Part shown: one piece after another, positions 1 through 13,112 of the stretch
Layout of the letters: every line of letters starts with the position of its first letter
Numbering within the stretch: the stretch's first letter is position 1
NCBI GenBank assembly: GCA_034440615.1
Contig: JAOTOM010003661.1
Span: forward strand, 1-64,000
Direction: 5' to 3'
Length of the DNA: 64,000 nt
Source: Ashinkailepas kermadecensis
Taxonomy: Eukaryota > Arthropoda > Thecostraca > Neolepadidae
Translations under genes and position numbers: made by a program
Notes under the pieces: generated by a model
What the model saw: only the letters and a program-made list of their open reading frames with translations
Told to the model about the DNA's origin: nothing
Databases searched by the model: none

Positions 1-2
1 AC

Positions 3-3000
3 AAGGCACTCGATCAAATTCACACACCCGTCATAGTCACAGGAGACTTCAATTCGCACCACCCATTATGGGACACCCGCACAACACGACCCGATCACAG
101 AGCACTCACACTCATCACACTGGCTACACAACATAACCTCACAGTACTCAACACCGGATCACCAACATACCTCGTCCCAATTAGCCACACCCTCCCCACT
201 ACCCCTGACGTAACCCTGGCATCCTCCCGCATAGCCCTTACCCTATCATGGACATCCGACCCCGATCCTCAATTCAGTGACCACGCACCCATAACCATCA
301 CCTTTAACCAAATCCCGACCATCGGCCCACCGCATCCACCCACGGGCCGATGGAACCTCAAAAAAGCATCCTGGACATCCTTCTCAGAATCTATGGCAGC
401 ACAAACAGCACACAACCCACACCTCACACCGGAACAATTTGCAGACACCCTCATCACCACAGCACACCAACACATACCACAGACAAAACCACGCCATCAA
501 CACAAACCTCGCGCGGCACCCTGGTGGAGCGACGAATGCCACCGGGCAGTCCGCGCGAGGAACCACGCACGACACAGACACGAAAGACACCGCACACCAG
601 AAACACTCACAGTATACAAACAACTCAGAGCAGCCTGCAAAAGAACCATTAGAAATGCCAAAAAAACGTCCTGGAATAAATTTTGCACCCAATTTAACAG
701 ATTCACTCCTCTCGGCGAAATTTGGACACTTCTTGGAACATTCCAACATCGACAAAGACCACCAGCCAAAGCCATCACACTCATACACAACAACGTCACC
801 ACCACAGACCCACAAAGAATAGCAAACATTTTCGCACACAACTATCACATTAGATCATCCACACTCGCACAGCACCCCCCACCACCAATCAGACACACAC
901 GGCCACACCTTTACAACACTAGGTTCACACTCACAGAATTACAAATAGCAATCACACAAACAGGAAACACAAGCGTAGGACCAGACAACATACACTATTC
1001 ATTCTTCAAACACCTACCAACACAAGCACTACAAACACTACTGGACACCTACAACACCGCATGGACAACACATACATACCCACAATCTTGGCTACACGCT
1101 CTGCTCATTCCTATCCCAAAACAAAACACAGACCTAACCCTATGCGACTCCTACCGCCCTATCGCACTAACCAGCTGTCTCCACAAACTCTTTGAACGCC
1201 TTGTCAAAAAACGCCTCCTCTACATTATTCAAACACAAAAACTAATCTCTCCTATACAATCAGGCTTTCTTCCTAATCGCTCATGTCTAGACAACCTCAC
1301 CTATCTCACCACACACATCCAGGAAGCGGCGGCCAGGAAATGCTCCACCGTCGCCGTCTTCCTGGATCTCAAACAAGCATATGACACGATCAGCATCACA
1401 GCACTCCTAGAACACTTACACAACATAGACATACAGGGCAGACTTATACACTACCTTCATTTCTATCTACTAAACCGCTCTTTCCAAGTAAAAATAGGAC
1501 AACACACTTCAGACACTAAATTCCCCACAACCGGCCTAATGCAAGGTTCGGTTCTTAGCCCCCTTCTCTTTATTTTAGGTCTAAATTCAGTCATCACCGA
1601 CAACCTTCCGGCCAAAATTGCAATATACGCAGACGACATTGTAATCTGGACTTCACAAAAATTGCCAAACCACGCACTAGCAATACTACAGAAGACACTA
1701 ACAGAACTACACAACAGACTCGCCCTACTAAATCTACACATCGCACCACACAAATCTAAATGTATGTTCTTCGGTCACCACAAACACACAGATGAACAAC
1801 CACTAAAAATAGACCAGACACCCATACCATTTGTCACCAGTGCGAAATTTCTCGGCATCACATTTGACCGACTACTCACCTTTCGGTTACACATCTTAGA
1901 CATCCACAAACGCGCATCAAAACGAATCAACCTACTACGAGCACTTTCTGGCACAAACTGGGGATCCGATCGAAACACACTTCTGACTCTCTACAAATCA
2001 ATCATTCGGCCAATTTTGGAATACGGATCCCCACTCTTCGAAAATGCAGCTAAATCAAACATCCACCTACTAGACACACTACAACACCAATGCCTCAAAA
2101 TAGCCACTGGAGCATACATCACTACACCTTATCTCGCACTGCACATCTACAACCACATACCAGAACTCAAACACAGACGCACTGAAGCACTACTTAGATA
2201 TCATTACAAAACACAACTAGTCAAACACCACCCATGCACTGAAGCACTCAAAATCCGCACCAAACGCAGACACATACTCATGAACGCACCACGACTCAGA
2301 ACCACGATAGGAACTCGCATACACCAACACGCAAATAGACTACAAATCACACTCCCCACAACACAACCCCCTCCCACCACCCACAGCATCGTGGAAACAC
2401 CAAGCTCCCACAACACACTTCCTCATAGACAAACCGAAACACACATACACAGACGCAGAAATTCAACAACTTTTCCTACAATTCACGTCACAATATGCAA
2501 ATCACAACATCATTTACACAGACGGCTCCAAATCACATACACAGCAGACGGGCACAGCGGCGGTGCTGTATACAAATACAGCACCGCCCGGAGTCATCTT
2601 ACGTGCCCGTCTGCACGACACAGCATCCACATACACAGCAGAACTCTACGCAATCTTCTCGGCATACTCCACCATCTATAACACACAAATGCAACACAAT
2701 ATCATAGCAACAGACGCAAAATCAGCACTTCAAAGCATAACACCATACACCACATTCAAACACCCACTCATTCCCAAAATACTTTACATACATAACAAAC
2801 TAAACATCCAACAACGCCCACTACTTCTCTGGATCCCAAGCCACACAAACATACACGGTAACGAACACGCAGACACAGAAGCAAACCTAGCCACAACACT
2901 ACAACAAACCACGCAATGCCCATACTCAAAATCCGATTACTACCCCACAATCCGCCAAGCACTCCACAAACACATACAACAAACGTGGGACACAACAATA

Positions 3001-3357
3001 ACACAACTCCACGAAATACACCCCAAACACGAACAATGGCACTCCATCAACCAACACACCAGACAAAAAGAACGTACACTAACACGCATACGAACAGGAC
3101 ACACAGCACTCACACACTCCTACCTCATTCTACGACAACAGCGACCACAATGCACAACATGTCACCGAATACTCACAATCAAACACATACTCATTTACTG
3201 CACCAAATACAACCACCAAAGACAACATATCACCAACTATTGCGCCACACACAACATCCCACTAAACCTCACTACTCTCCTCAACGACGACCATCCAGCA
3301 CTACACGAACATGTCTTCCACTTTCTCTCTATCACACGCATACTAGAACAACTGTGA
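3..3357 (+). pseudogene. LINE ORF2: endonuclease, reverse transcriptase, RNase H (one frameshift)
   Basis: The frame is open from base 3, well before the first ATG at 393. Endonuclease motifs are VTGDFNSHHPLW near base 42 and SDHAPI near 280. Reverse transcriptase follows: DLKQAYD (motif A), LMQGSVLSPLLF (motif B) and YADD at 1626-1637 (motif C); all catalytic Asp residues are present. This frame stays open to 2681, but the RNase H domain (YTDGS at 2515-2529, then an ELYAI Glu, TDAKSAL Asp and HADTEAN Asp) is read in another frame that is open from 2284 to 3357. A single indel between about 2284 and 2410 therefore separates the two. A CxxCH-x7-H-x4-C motif lies near the C terminus. Apart from this break and the missing 5' end the protein looks intact, suggesting a fairly young copy. 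Confidence 0.88.
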
Positions 3358-3901
3358 AAAAAGGGGAAAAAAAAAAAAACGACAAAAAAACGAACAAAAA
3401 AACAAACAAAAACAAAACAAAAGATGGAACGAAAACAAAAAGATGTTCCAAAAAATGAACAAAATAGCCCAAAAAAAAAAAAAAAAAAAAAAAAAAAACG
3501 ATAAGCATGACGCTGATTAAAGGACAACGAAAGAAAAACAAAAATACACCCCAATAACAAATTTTCTTGCAATGTTTCAACCAAGGCGAAGACCCAACCC
3601 CAAACCCCCCACTACACCCTACCCCAATCTGGCACCGTCCGGACTGGCGACTCTTCTCAACCGCAACATCTTCGGACTCCAACCATCTCTACTATACTTC
3701 CGCTCAACCCAACTCTACTCAACTCTACTCTACTCAGCTCTACTCTACACTACAAGAATCTACTTCGACTCTGCTCAACCAATCAACACCCTCTTCCACC
3801 CCTCGACTAATCCTCCTACCATACCCTCACCCATTTATACCACTTCACACCAACAACCGGAAACAGCCGACATCACCACACGGTGGCAGGCTGGCCAAAT
3901 T

Positions 3902-3918
3902 CACACACACACACACAC
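3902..3918. repeat. (CA)n tail of the LINE
   Basis: Short CA microsatellite immediately after the conserved ggtggcaggctgg block. The related element at 13072 ends in the same way, so I read it as the element's own 3' tail. Confidence 0.75.
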
Positions 3919-4379
3919 TACGTGCATATGCGCTTACGTACATTTGCGCTTACGTACATTTGCGCTGACGTATATTTGCGCTTACGTATTTTTGCGCATA
4001 CGTACATGTGCGCTTACGCACATTTGCGCATACGTACTTTTGCGCATACGTACATTTGCGCTTACGTACTTTTGCGCTTACGTACTTTTGCGCATACGTA
4101 CATTTGCGCTTACGTACATTTGCGCATACTTACTTTTGCGCTTACGCACATTTGCGCTTACGTACATTTGCGCTTACGGACATTTGCGCATACGTACTTT
4201 TGCGCATACGTACATTTGCCATACGTACATTTGTGCTTACGTACATTAGCCATACGTACATCTGCGCTTACGTACAATTGCCATACGTACATCTGCGCTT
4301 ACGTACATTTACTTACGTACATTTGCGTACGTACATCTGCCATACGTACATTTGCTTTACGTACATTTGTCCGGTTACC
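3919..4379 (+). repeat. 16-bp array (TACGTACATTTGCGC A/T) with conserved right terminus
   Basis: About 28 tandem copies of a 16-bp unit made of two palindromic hexamers (TACGTA and TGCGCA or a variant) linked by CATT. The right-hand 170 bases (about 4207-4379) hold a fixed series of variant units (ATTTGCCATACG, ATTAGCC, ACAATTGCC, ATCTGCC) and end in GTACATTTGTCCGGTTACC. This terminal module is almost identical to 62733-62906. The left side adjoins the LINE's CA tail with no matching terminus. The long frames here (up to 225 codons) come from the periodicity and are not genes. Confidence 0.93.
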
Positions 4380-4521
4380 CATTTATTGACCGAGCTTATG
4401 AGCAGGAAAACAGCGACAGCTTGTCATACAACGACGGTTTCAAGAGACGTTCGGACAGACACCGGCGCAATTATTTTAACAGTTTTATGTTCAGTATTTT
4501 AGTATTTTAACACTATTTTAA

Positions 4522-4956
4522 CAGCTCTGCTGTCCTACTCTGCTGTCCAGCTCTGTCGTCAAGCTCTGCTGTCCAGCTCTTCTGTCCAGCTCTGCTGTCC
4601 AGCTCTGCTGTCCAGATCTGCTGTCCAGCTCTGCTGTCCAGATCTGCTGTCCAGCTCTGCTGTCCAGCTCTGCTGTTCTACTCTGCTGTCCAGCTCTGCT
4701 GTCCTACTCTGCTGTCCAGCTCTGCTGTCCTACTCTGCTGTCCAGCTCTGCTGTCCTACTCTGCTGTCCAGCTCTGCTGTCCAGCTCTGCTGTCCAGCTC
4801 TGCTGTCCAGCTCTGCTGTCCAGTTCTGCTGTCTAGCTCTGCTGTCCTAATCTGCTGTCCAGCTCTGCTGTCCAGCTCTGCTGTCCAGCTCTGTTGTCCA
4901 GATCTGCTGTCCAGATCTGCTGTCCAGCTCTGCTGTCCAGCTCTGCTGTCCAGCTC
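4522..4956. repeat. 13-bp tandem array (TCTGCTGTCCAGC)
   Basis: About 33 copies of a 13-bp unit; the chief variants read TCTGCTGTCCTAC or carry GATCTG. The period is constant throughout, so the array has grown by slippage or unequal exchange. Confidence 0.95.
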
Positions 4957-7060
4957 GGTCTGACTGACCAGTGGCTGTCGGGCGCCGATCTGGCCGTACC
5001 TATCATGCGTCAGTCACGTGCCGGCAATAGCTATTACTCCATACTTAGAGGGAGGCGTTTGGTCGACGTCTCTGGCGACGAACCATGATCGAATAAAAAG
5101 TGTTTTCTTCTTTTTGTTTGGTTGCCGATATCTTGTAGATCGTCGCTGCAAGCTCTGGCTGGATGGGGATTACCTCTCTCTCTCTCTCTTTAGAGAGCTT
5201 CCATACTTAAAGCTTGTAAATACGAGCCGATTGAGTGACGGCTGAGTGGAGACTCATCTCCACCATCCAAGCCAGTGTAGACCAAACTTGCATTGCAGTA
5301 TATTGTATTGGATTTCCTCGTGCTCATCCATGCGTACATATTCATTTTCGGGCATCTCGTCGCAGAGGCAGACAGGCTTCTCCGTCATGTGTCTGAACAC
5401 AATCACATAAAACGCAAGCAGAAGCGAGTTAGCAATGCAACGAATGACTCCATTCGCACACAGGCAGCACCCCACAAATCCCAGAATATTCGACCTCGCC
5501 CCTAAGCTTGGGATCTCCGCCCTAAACGCGCTTGGCAGTGACGACGTCCATTACCGCACTGACAACTCGTCCCACTCCGATGGGACACGATACACGACTG
5601 ACGAAGGATGCGGCGTGGCGGCTAGCTGCACTCTCGGCAGGATTCGTACCGTCTGCGTCGGGCGGGTGTCTCGCACAGCCACATCGGCTCGTCAGTGGAC
5701 GGGGCTCGTGTGGGTGCAGGCGCAGTGGAGTCGTTCAGCTGCGCGGTATACTCTGGTGCAGTCACGCTCTAGTATGGAACACTGCCGAAAGATCAGTGGT
5801 GGTGAGTGATTCAAGTGGTTTGAAACCTGATTTTATCCGGCGTACTCGCATCGAACCGATGGCTGACCCGGCATTGACCGGGCTCCTCAGCCGCACAACA
5901 TCCATTGACCGGGGTGGAGGCAATTATTGCCACTTGTTTATTTTAAGAACGACTGGGTCGGTTTTACAACTTCAAACAGCAGTCGATAGCGCCGTGACCT
6001 GCGGCCTCAGAGAACACCGAAATTGTGTCACAAGTGCGTATTATGACCGTTGGCCAGCTGATTCGACTGGGTGGTCACTTTCCCAGCCAGTTAACATGCT
6101 GCCCTAGGCTCTGTTTCGCCTTGGCGATGGTGGAGACCATGTCTTGGACAAATAATGTGCTTATTGCCGACGGTGCGCTATTGCCCAGGACGTGGACACC
6201 AAGGGTGCACCGAATGCCAGGCTATCGTCCTGTGATGAGATATACGCCATTCTAGCCAAGGTTTGAGTTCCTCTTGAGATCGGCACTCCTGTGGTTCGGT
6301 CGCTCGGCGCCTTTGGGATAATATGGCACACCTCCCACGAGGGATCGGTGCCTTTCGGTTTTTCTAGGCCTTCTTGTTGATTTTTAATACGCCACTTGAC
6401 TGATTATTTAATCGATGTGTAGGTAAAATTCCTGATGTCAGCATTATGTCGAAGGAGGACGAGACGAAAGGAGGGAGGTTACCTCAGCCATTGTCTCGGA
6501 AAGGGCGAAACCCAGCACGCCCATTGGCCCCGGCCACCATCCATGAGTGGCATCAGGGGACTCGTGGATCCACATTTTATTGGTCATTATTCCCAGAAAT
6601 CATCGAAACACAGGCGGAGCTGGGCATGGCATGGCTGGTTATGGCACATCCATTGCTGACCTTATGGTGCGAAAAATTGAAGACGTCTTGTCAGGTCACT
6701 GATCGATGACAAAATAGGGGGAATAATCGCGGATAATTTTCCCCTCCAAATCTCGAGTTATCGGCAATTAATAAAACCCAATGTTCCCAAAATCATAAAT
6801 GATGGGTGTCGTAGTGCGATAGACAACTCCATTAACTGTCATTGATCCTTCCAAGGTTATCCTAAATCATAAGCCCAACTTGAGGTCAAATGACCTTTGT
6901 GGGATTAGGAATATTTATATGGCTAATGTGCACGCTAACACTGAACTGGGCGTCTAATCTTGCCCCTGGCCACTACAAAACGGTATATTCAGGTACTATT
7001 CATGAAATGTCAAAATTGTGTCAACCTTTTCATCTCATAAATACATAAACCTATCTAGTG
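4957..7060. other. No recognisable gene
   Basis: Mixed-composition DNA. The longest frame (5532-6107, 191 codons) shows no domain, signal peptide or motif I recognise, and overlapping frames of similar length occur on the same strand, so I do not call it. A short CT-rich tract lies at 5175-5190. Confidence 0.6.
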
Positions 7061-7830
7061 TTTAGACTTAATAAGAGCCACAGGGGCCAATCTGGGTTAA
7101 GCCTGTAAAAGGAAGATACTATCAGCCTGGACAAAACAATACTCAGCACCCCGACCAATACCAGATCCTACATTTCAAAGAAACTATCCACCAACATCCT
7201 ACACACCTATCTACCTACCTATCCGGCCCTATTCACTCGATCCCATGTGACACACGCGTGGACCGAGTGCCCCATCGATAATTTTCAACTCCATCCATGC
7301 CTGCTTAAAGGGGCCCACGTCGTGTATACCTACTAACATAAATCTCAGCACATCCACCGCTAATTCGAACTCAAAAAGAAGATTCTCCAACGTGCAAAAT
7401 GTGTCCATCCACTGTTTTAACACAGTCAATGAGGGACCCCCACAACATCAGCACGCAGCTAATCCATTGATCAGCCACCCTTTGACTGAAAACCTGTTGG
7501 CGCCGAACTGTCCTACACCTTGTCTTGCCTAACCTGAATTGATGACCCCTATGTGATACTCTAAATAGAAAAGTATCATTCAGATTGACCTTATCTAACC
7601 CTTTAATGAGTTTATGCATTTCAATCGTATCACCCCTTAATCTCCTATGCCTGAGTGAGTATATATATAATGCCACGTGCCTTTCCCCATATTCTAAGTT
7701 ACCTAGTCCACTGAAGAGTATATTGGCTTTTTGCTGTACTCTTTCTAGCATATCTATATTTCTTTCTAAGTAGCGGTTCCATGCCTGTACAGAATATTCC
7801 AAGTGGGAGTTGCACAACCTGATATTCTAA
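7061..7830 (-). mobile_element. CR1-like LINE, 3' fragment
   Basis: On the minus strand the frame 7817-7371 matches the C-terminal region typical of CR1 ORF2: an HLEYSVQAW motif, LERVQQKA, then LRHRRLRGDTIEMHK and RGHQFRLGKTRCRT, in the same order as in the copies at 20.2 and 54.8 kb but clearly diverged. The 3' end (near 7061) carries the family motif GGG..CCTGTGGCTCTTATTAAG. It is truncated upstream of the C-terminal region and broken by stops. Confidence 0.85.
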
Positions 7831-8135
7831 CCTCGGGCCTACAAGCCGAAATATAACATAACCGGACATGATTAGTGATTTCATGTTCTGATATACCAAG
7901 ATATGGAGAAATACTGTGGTGGACATTTCCGGAGCATATCTGCTACTGCTACTGCACAGGCAATGAGACAAAATACAGCACATGTATCCCAAAATCCCAA
8001 CTCATAAAGCTCTGAACTAAAACAAAGTAACCAAGCAAATAAAACTGAAAATCATAAAACCAAAATATAACTCATGAAACTCAAAATAAAAGACTTAGTC
8101 GTCGAGCTTACCCAGTGATCCCAAAAGTGGAAATC
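7831..8135. other. AT-rich, nothing recognised
   Basis: A-rich stretch (repeated aaaact/aaaat words near 8020-8095) between a LINE fragment and a satellite. No frame or motif is supported. Confidence 0.5.
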
Positions 8136-8620
8136 GGGTATTGATCACGAGCTGGTGATGTATTGATCACGAGCTGGTGATGTATTGATCACGAGCTGGT
8201 GATGTGTAAAACACTGACTGTCGTCGCATGTTACTAGCGTTCTCAGTTCGGGTATTGATCACGAGCTGGTGATGTATTGATCACGAGCTGGTGATGTATT
8301 GATCACGAGCTGGTGATGTATTGATCACGAGCTGGTGATGTGTAAAACACTGACTGTCGTCGCATGTTACTAGCGTTCTCCGTTCGGGATTGATCACGAG
8401 CTGGTGATGTGTAAAACACTGACTGTCGTCGCATGTTACTAGCGTTCTCAGTTCGGGTATTGATCACGAGCTGGTGATGTATTGATCACGAGCTGGTGAT
8501 GTGTAAAACACTGACTGTCGTCGCATGTTACTAGCGTTCTCCGTTCGGGTATTGATCACGAGCTGGTGATGTGTAAAACACTGACTGTCGTCGCATGTTA
8601 CTAGCGTTCTCCGTTTGGAA
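8136..8620. repeat. Two-component satellite: 22-bp and 48-bp units
   Basis: Eleven copies of a 22-bp unit (ATTGATCACGAGCTGGTGAT plus GT) are grouped 3, 4, 1, 2 and 1, and each group is closed by one copy of a 48-bp unit that starts GTAAAACACTGACTGTCGTC and ends GTTCGGGT. Copies are almost identical, so expansion is recent. The 22-mer holds an ATCAC/GTGAT inverted repeat around GAGCTG plus a TGATCA palindrome; the junction GTGTAAAACAC is another small inverted repeat. Confidence 0.95.
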
Positions 8621-9692
8621 ATGCGCTAGAGGTAAACCACCCTGTACTGCTGAAGGTGGTGAAATGTCGTTCACGGGTGATGATCAATCAAGGCAGGACT
8701 TCGGCATTTTGACACCTTTGGTGGTCCAGGGGAGATGCGGGTTGTTGCAACTTCGCAAATTTTTTGCAAGTAGCACGAAGAAGGAGCCCACATTGGTAAT
8801 ATTGGAATGGTAATATTGGGCCCACATTTTGCGCACACGTGCGGCCATTCATTGCGGAACTTTTGGTGCAAAGCCTGTCGTCAGGTCATGTCAGGTTATT
8901 GACCTGTGACGATTCTTCGGGAACTTTGCGAATCTGTGGAAGGGAACCTGCATAATTCGGCAGATTCTTCACTTCAAGTTTGGATGCATCCAGATTGCGA
9001 ACTATGCCCTTATGAAATAAATATTAACGGGTTTCGCATTTAATTGTAAGCTCATTGAGGGGTGGCATGATCTTGACAAATTATGCAGGAACCCTTGGTG
9101 AAATACATGTTTCCGTGTTCCTCATTCAATGGTAAGTTCATTGAGGGGCGGAATGATCCGGTATCTTTCACGTGCTCTTGGGCAGGTCAGGTCATGTTAT
9201 GCAGGGCCAATGCATATTTGTTTTTGGTCCCAAACGCATAATGTTGGGCCCTGGAGGGTAATAATACACGCTTAATTCTAATCCAGCACCCACAATTACC
9301 CTATGAAACGGCTTGGACCACCTTTGGTGAACCAACCTTTGACTTTTATTCACCAGACGTCATCACGGCAAATGTGATCAAAGTTGGCCCAAACTGTTCC
9401 TGGGTAAATTATGGGTAACGATTGCCTGGAAACATTCCACTTAATTCACCGTATGGTTAGCGGTACCATCATCACGTGACACCTATGGCCACCAGTGGCG
9501 TGCGCCGGCACTTTTAACGGCACGCCGGCTCATTCACAGCTGCGACACGGCTCGCTGACGTCGGATCTCAAACGAGGGACTGAGAGGATGGTACTCCAGC
9601 ACTGTACTGGGGAACGGGACCGAGGAGGGGGACACGGGGTGATGGTGCCGATTGTGGTAGAATGGGATGGGTAAGGTGCGGGATAGTGCTGA
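8621..9692. other. No gene recognised
   Basis: Intergenic-looking DNA. Two segments near 9040-9160 resemble each other (both hold gtaag-tcattgaggggyggmatgatc), a short diverged duplication. No domain-bearing frame. Confidence 0.5.
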
Positions 9693-11344
<1,652 letters not shown>

Positions 11345-11356
11345 GTGTGTATGCGA

Positions 11357-12700
11357 ATGGCGGAGACCACACCTCCCGGACAGGGCCTGTCCTCGGTGGG
11401 CAAGGGAGAAAGAGGTTCTCCGTCTTGTCCACCTAGAGGGCTGGGCCCTGCCGAGGGAAAGGTCGTGGGTCAACGACCAGCAGCCGACGCAGCCCACACA
11501 ACACCACAAGGCGTCCACGCACTCTACACGACTACACCACCTACCAAACCAACACAGACAGACTCAGCAAACATAATCAGGCCGCAACCCAAAGACCAGC
11601 AGCCGACGCAGCCCACACAACACCACAAGGCGTCCACGCACTCTACACGACTACACCACCTACCAAACCAACATAGACAGACTCAGCAAACATAATCAGG
11701 CCGCAACCCAAAGACCAGCAGCCGACGCAGCCCACACAACACCACAAGGCGTCCACGCACTCTACACGACTACACCACCTACCAAACCAACACAGACAGA
11801 CTCAGCAAACATAATCAGGCCGCAACCCAAAGACCAGCAGCCGACGCAGCCCACACAACACCACAAGGCGTCCACGCACTCTACACGACTACACCACCTA
11901 CCAAACCAACACAGACAGACTCAGCAAACATAATCAGGCCGCAACCCAAAGACCAGCAGCCGACGCAGCCCACACAACACCACAAGGCGTCCACGCACTC
12001 TACACGACTACACCACCTACCAAACCAACATAGACAGACTCAGCAAACATAATCAGGCCGCAACCCAAAGACCAGCAGCCGACGCAGCCCACACAACACC
12101 ACAAGGCGTCCACGCACTCTACGACTACACCACCTACCAAACCAACATGACAGACTCGAAACATAATCAGGCCGCAACCCAGACCGCAGCCGACGCAGCC
12201 CACACAACACCATAAGGCGTCCACGCACTCTCACGACTACACCACCTACCAAACCAACATAGACAGACTCAGCAAACATAACCAGACCACCCCCCACAAC
12301 ACCACAAGGCGTCCACGCACTCTACACGACTACACCACCTACCAAACCAACACAGACAGACTCAGCAAACATAATCAGGCCGCAACCCAAAGCACCAAAA
12401 CAACACAAACCTCGACACTGCTCACCCACCCACTCAACACAGGCACCACCCCCAGTACCACAACGTGAAACACGCAAACCATCACCAATACCAGGTCCAT
12501 CAGAACCATCACTAACACCCCACGCAGTAGGCAAAAACCTACGCTTTCAATTTGAGACACTCACAGACTCAGACGACGACAACAGTTCAGACAACACCAC
12601 TTCCACTACCCACGCACCTACAACACGAGCAAACAACAAACCAAACACCACCTCTACCAACAACAAACCACACACCCGCGCCAAAACCTCTCGACACTGA
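11357..12700 (+). pseudogene. ORF1 (gag)-like frame disrupted by tandem repeats
   Basis: Begins MAETTPPGQGLSSVGKGERG at 11357 and enters the 119-bp block reading RPAADAAHTTPQGVHALYTT. Because 119 is not a multiple of 3, each further copy changes frame, and the second frame stops at a TAA in ACATAATCAGG. After the last repeat a frame resumes and stays open from about 12380 to the TGA at 12698: Pro-rich, then RFQFETLTDSDDDNSSDN, then Thr/Asn-rich, ending in a basic AKTSRH. A Pro/Ser/Thr-rich, partly acidic protein is usual for LINE ORF1 tails, but there is no zinc knuckle or RRM that I can see, so the ORF1 call is an inference from position. Confidence 0.5.
11474..12392. repeat. 119-bp tandem repeat
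   Basis: Unit starts recur at 11481, 11600, 11719, 11838, 11957 and 12076, exactly 119 bases apart. A shortened seventh copy starts at 12187 and a partial eighth near 12293. The first six are almost identical; the seventh carries small deletions. The unit includes CACAAGGCGTCCACGCACTC and AAACATAATCAGGCCGCAAC. Confidence 0.96.
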
Positions 12701-13071
12701 ACAACATCCTTACAACTCCCTTCACCTAGCCTCTCCCTACTCTACCCATGATGTGTAAAATATATTAAAAAAAGGAAAAACAAAACAAAAAACAAAAACA
12801 AAACAAAAGAAGAAAACAAGACAAAAACAAAATAAAAGGCCAAAACCAGATAAAAATACAAACAAAAACAAACAAACATTTAACAAACAAAAAAGTAGGC
12901 CGAAAGCAGTGTATATGTCATGTCTGTTCTTGCAATATTCACAAAGGGCGATGACCCGACCATACCCCCCACTCCACACCCCCTACAGCACCGTCCGGAC
13001 CACTTCTAACAACTCATCTCTAACCACCTAAACAGCCGATATCACCTAACGGTGGCAGGCTGGTAAAACCC

Positions 13072-13112
13072 AACACACACACACACACACACACACGCGC
13101 GCACACACACAC
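13072..13112. repeat. (CA)n tail with CG interruption
   Basis: CA microsatellite directly after the conserved ggtggcaggctgg block, the same arrangement as at 3902. It contains a short (CG)n interruption. Confidence 0.85.

Larger units (their letters stand above)
1..3918 (+). mobile_element. I/Jockey-like LINE with RNase H, 5' end outside the window
   Basis: Non-LTR retrotransposon read left to right: end of an AP-type endonuclease, reverse transcriptase, RNase H, a Cys/His C-terminal motif, then an A-rich 3' UTR (3358-3568, with 28 A at 3471-3498), a less biased 3' segment and a (CA)n tail at 3902-3918. The RNase H domain places it near the I/Nimb/LOA/Ingi or RNase H-bearing Jockey groups; I cannot choose between them by eye. 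The strand is strikingly rich in A and C. The last 350 bases are shared in order with 12900-13110 (ttgcaat..., aagg-cga-gacc, gcaccgtccgga, acggtggcaggctgg, then CA repeats), so this is a family-specific 3' end. Confidence 0.9.
11345..13110 (+). mobile_element. Gag-like LINE relative lacking reverse transcriptase
   Basis: The interval holds an ORF1-like protein start, a tandem 119-bp block, an acidic Ser/Thr-rich ORF1-like end, an A-rich UTR and the same terminal sequence and (CA)n tail as the LINE at 1-3918. No endonuclease, reverse transcriptase or RNase H lies between. It looks like a non-autonomous relative that keeps ORF1 and the 3' end needed for copying by the full element. An internal deletion of one LINE copy is the simpler alternative. 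The 5' boundary is uncertain. Confidence 0.65.

Noticed and set aside
5532..6107. 191-codon frame with weak resemblance to 13.7-13.95 kb
   Set aside because: Shared words are short and scattered; no domain; overlapping frames are equally long.
8136..8620. CRISPR array, because repeats alternate with a longer unit
   Set aside because: The 48-bp spacers are all the same sequence and the genome is eukaryotic; it is a compound satellite.
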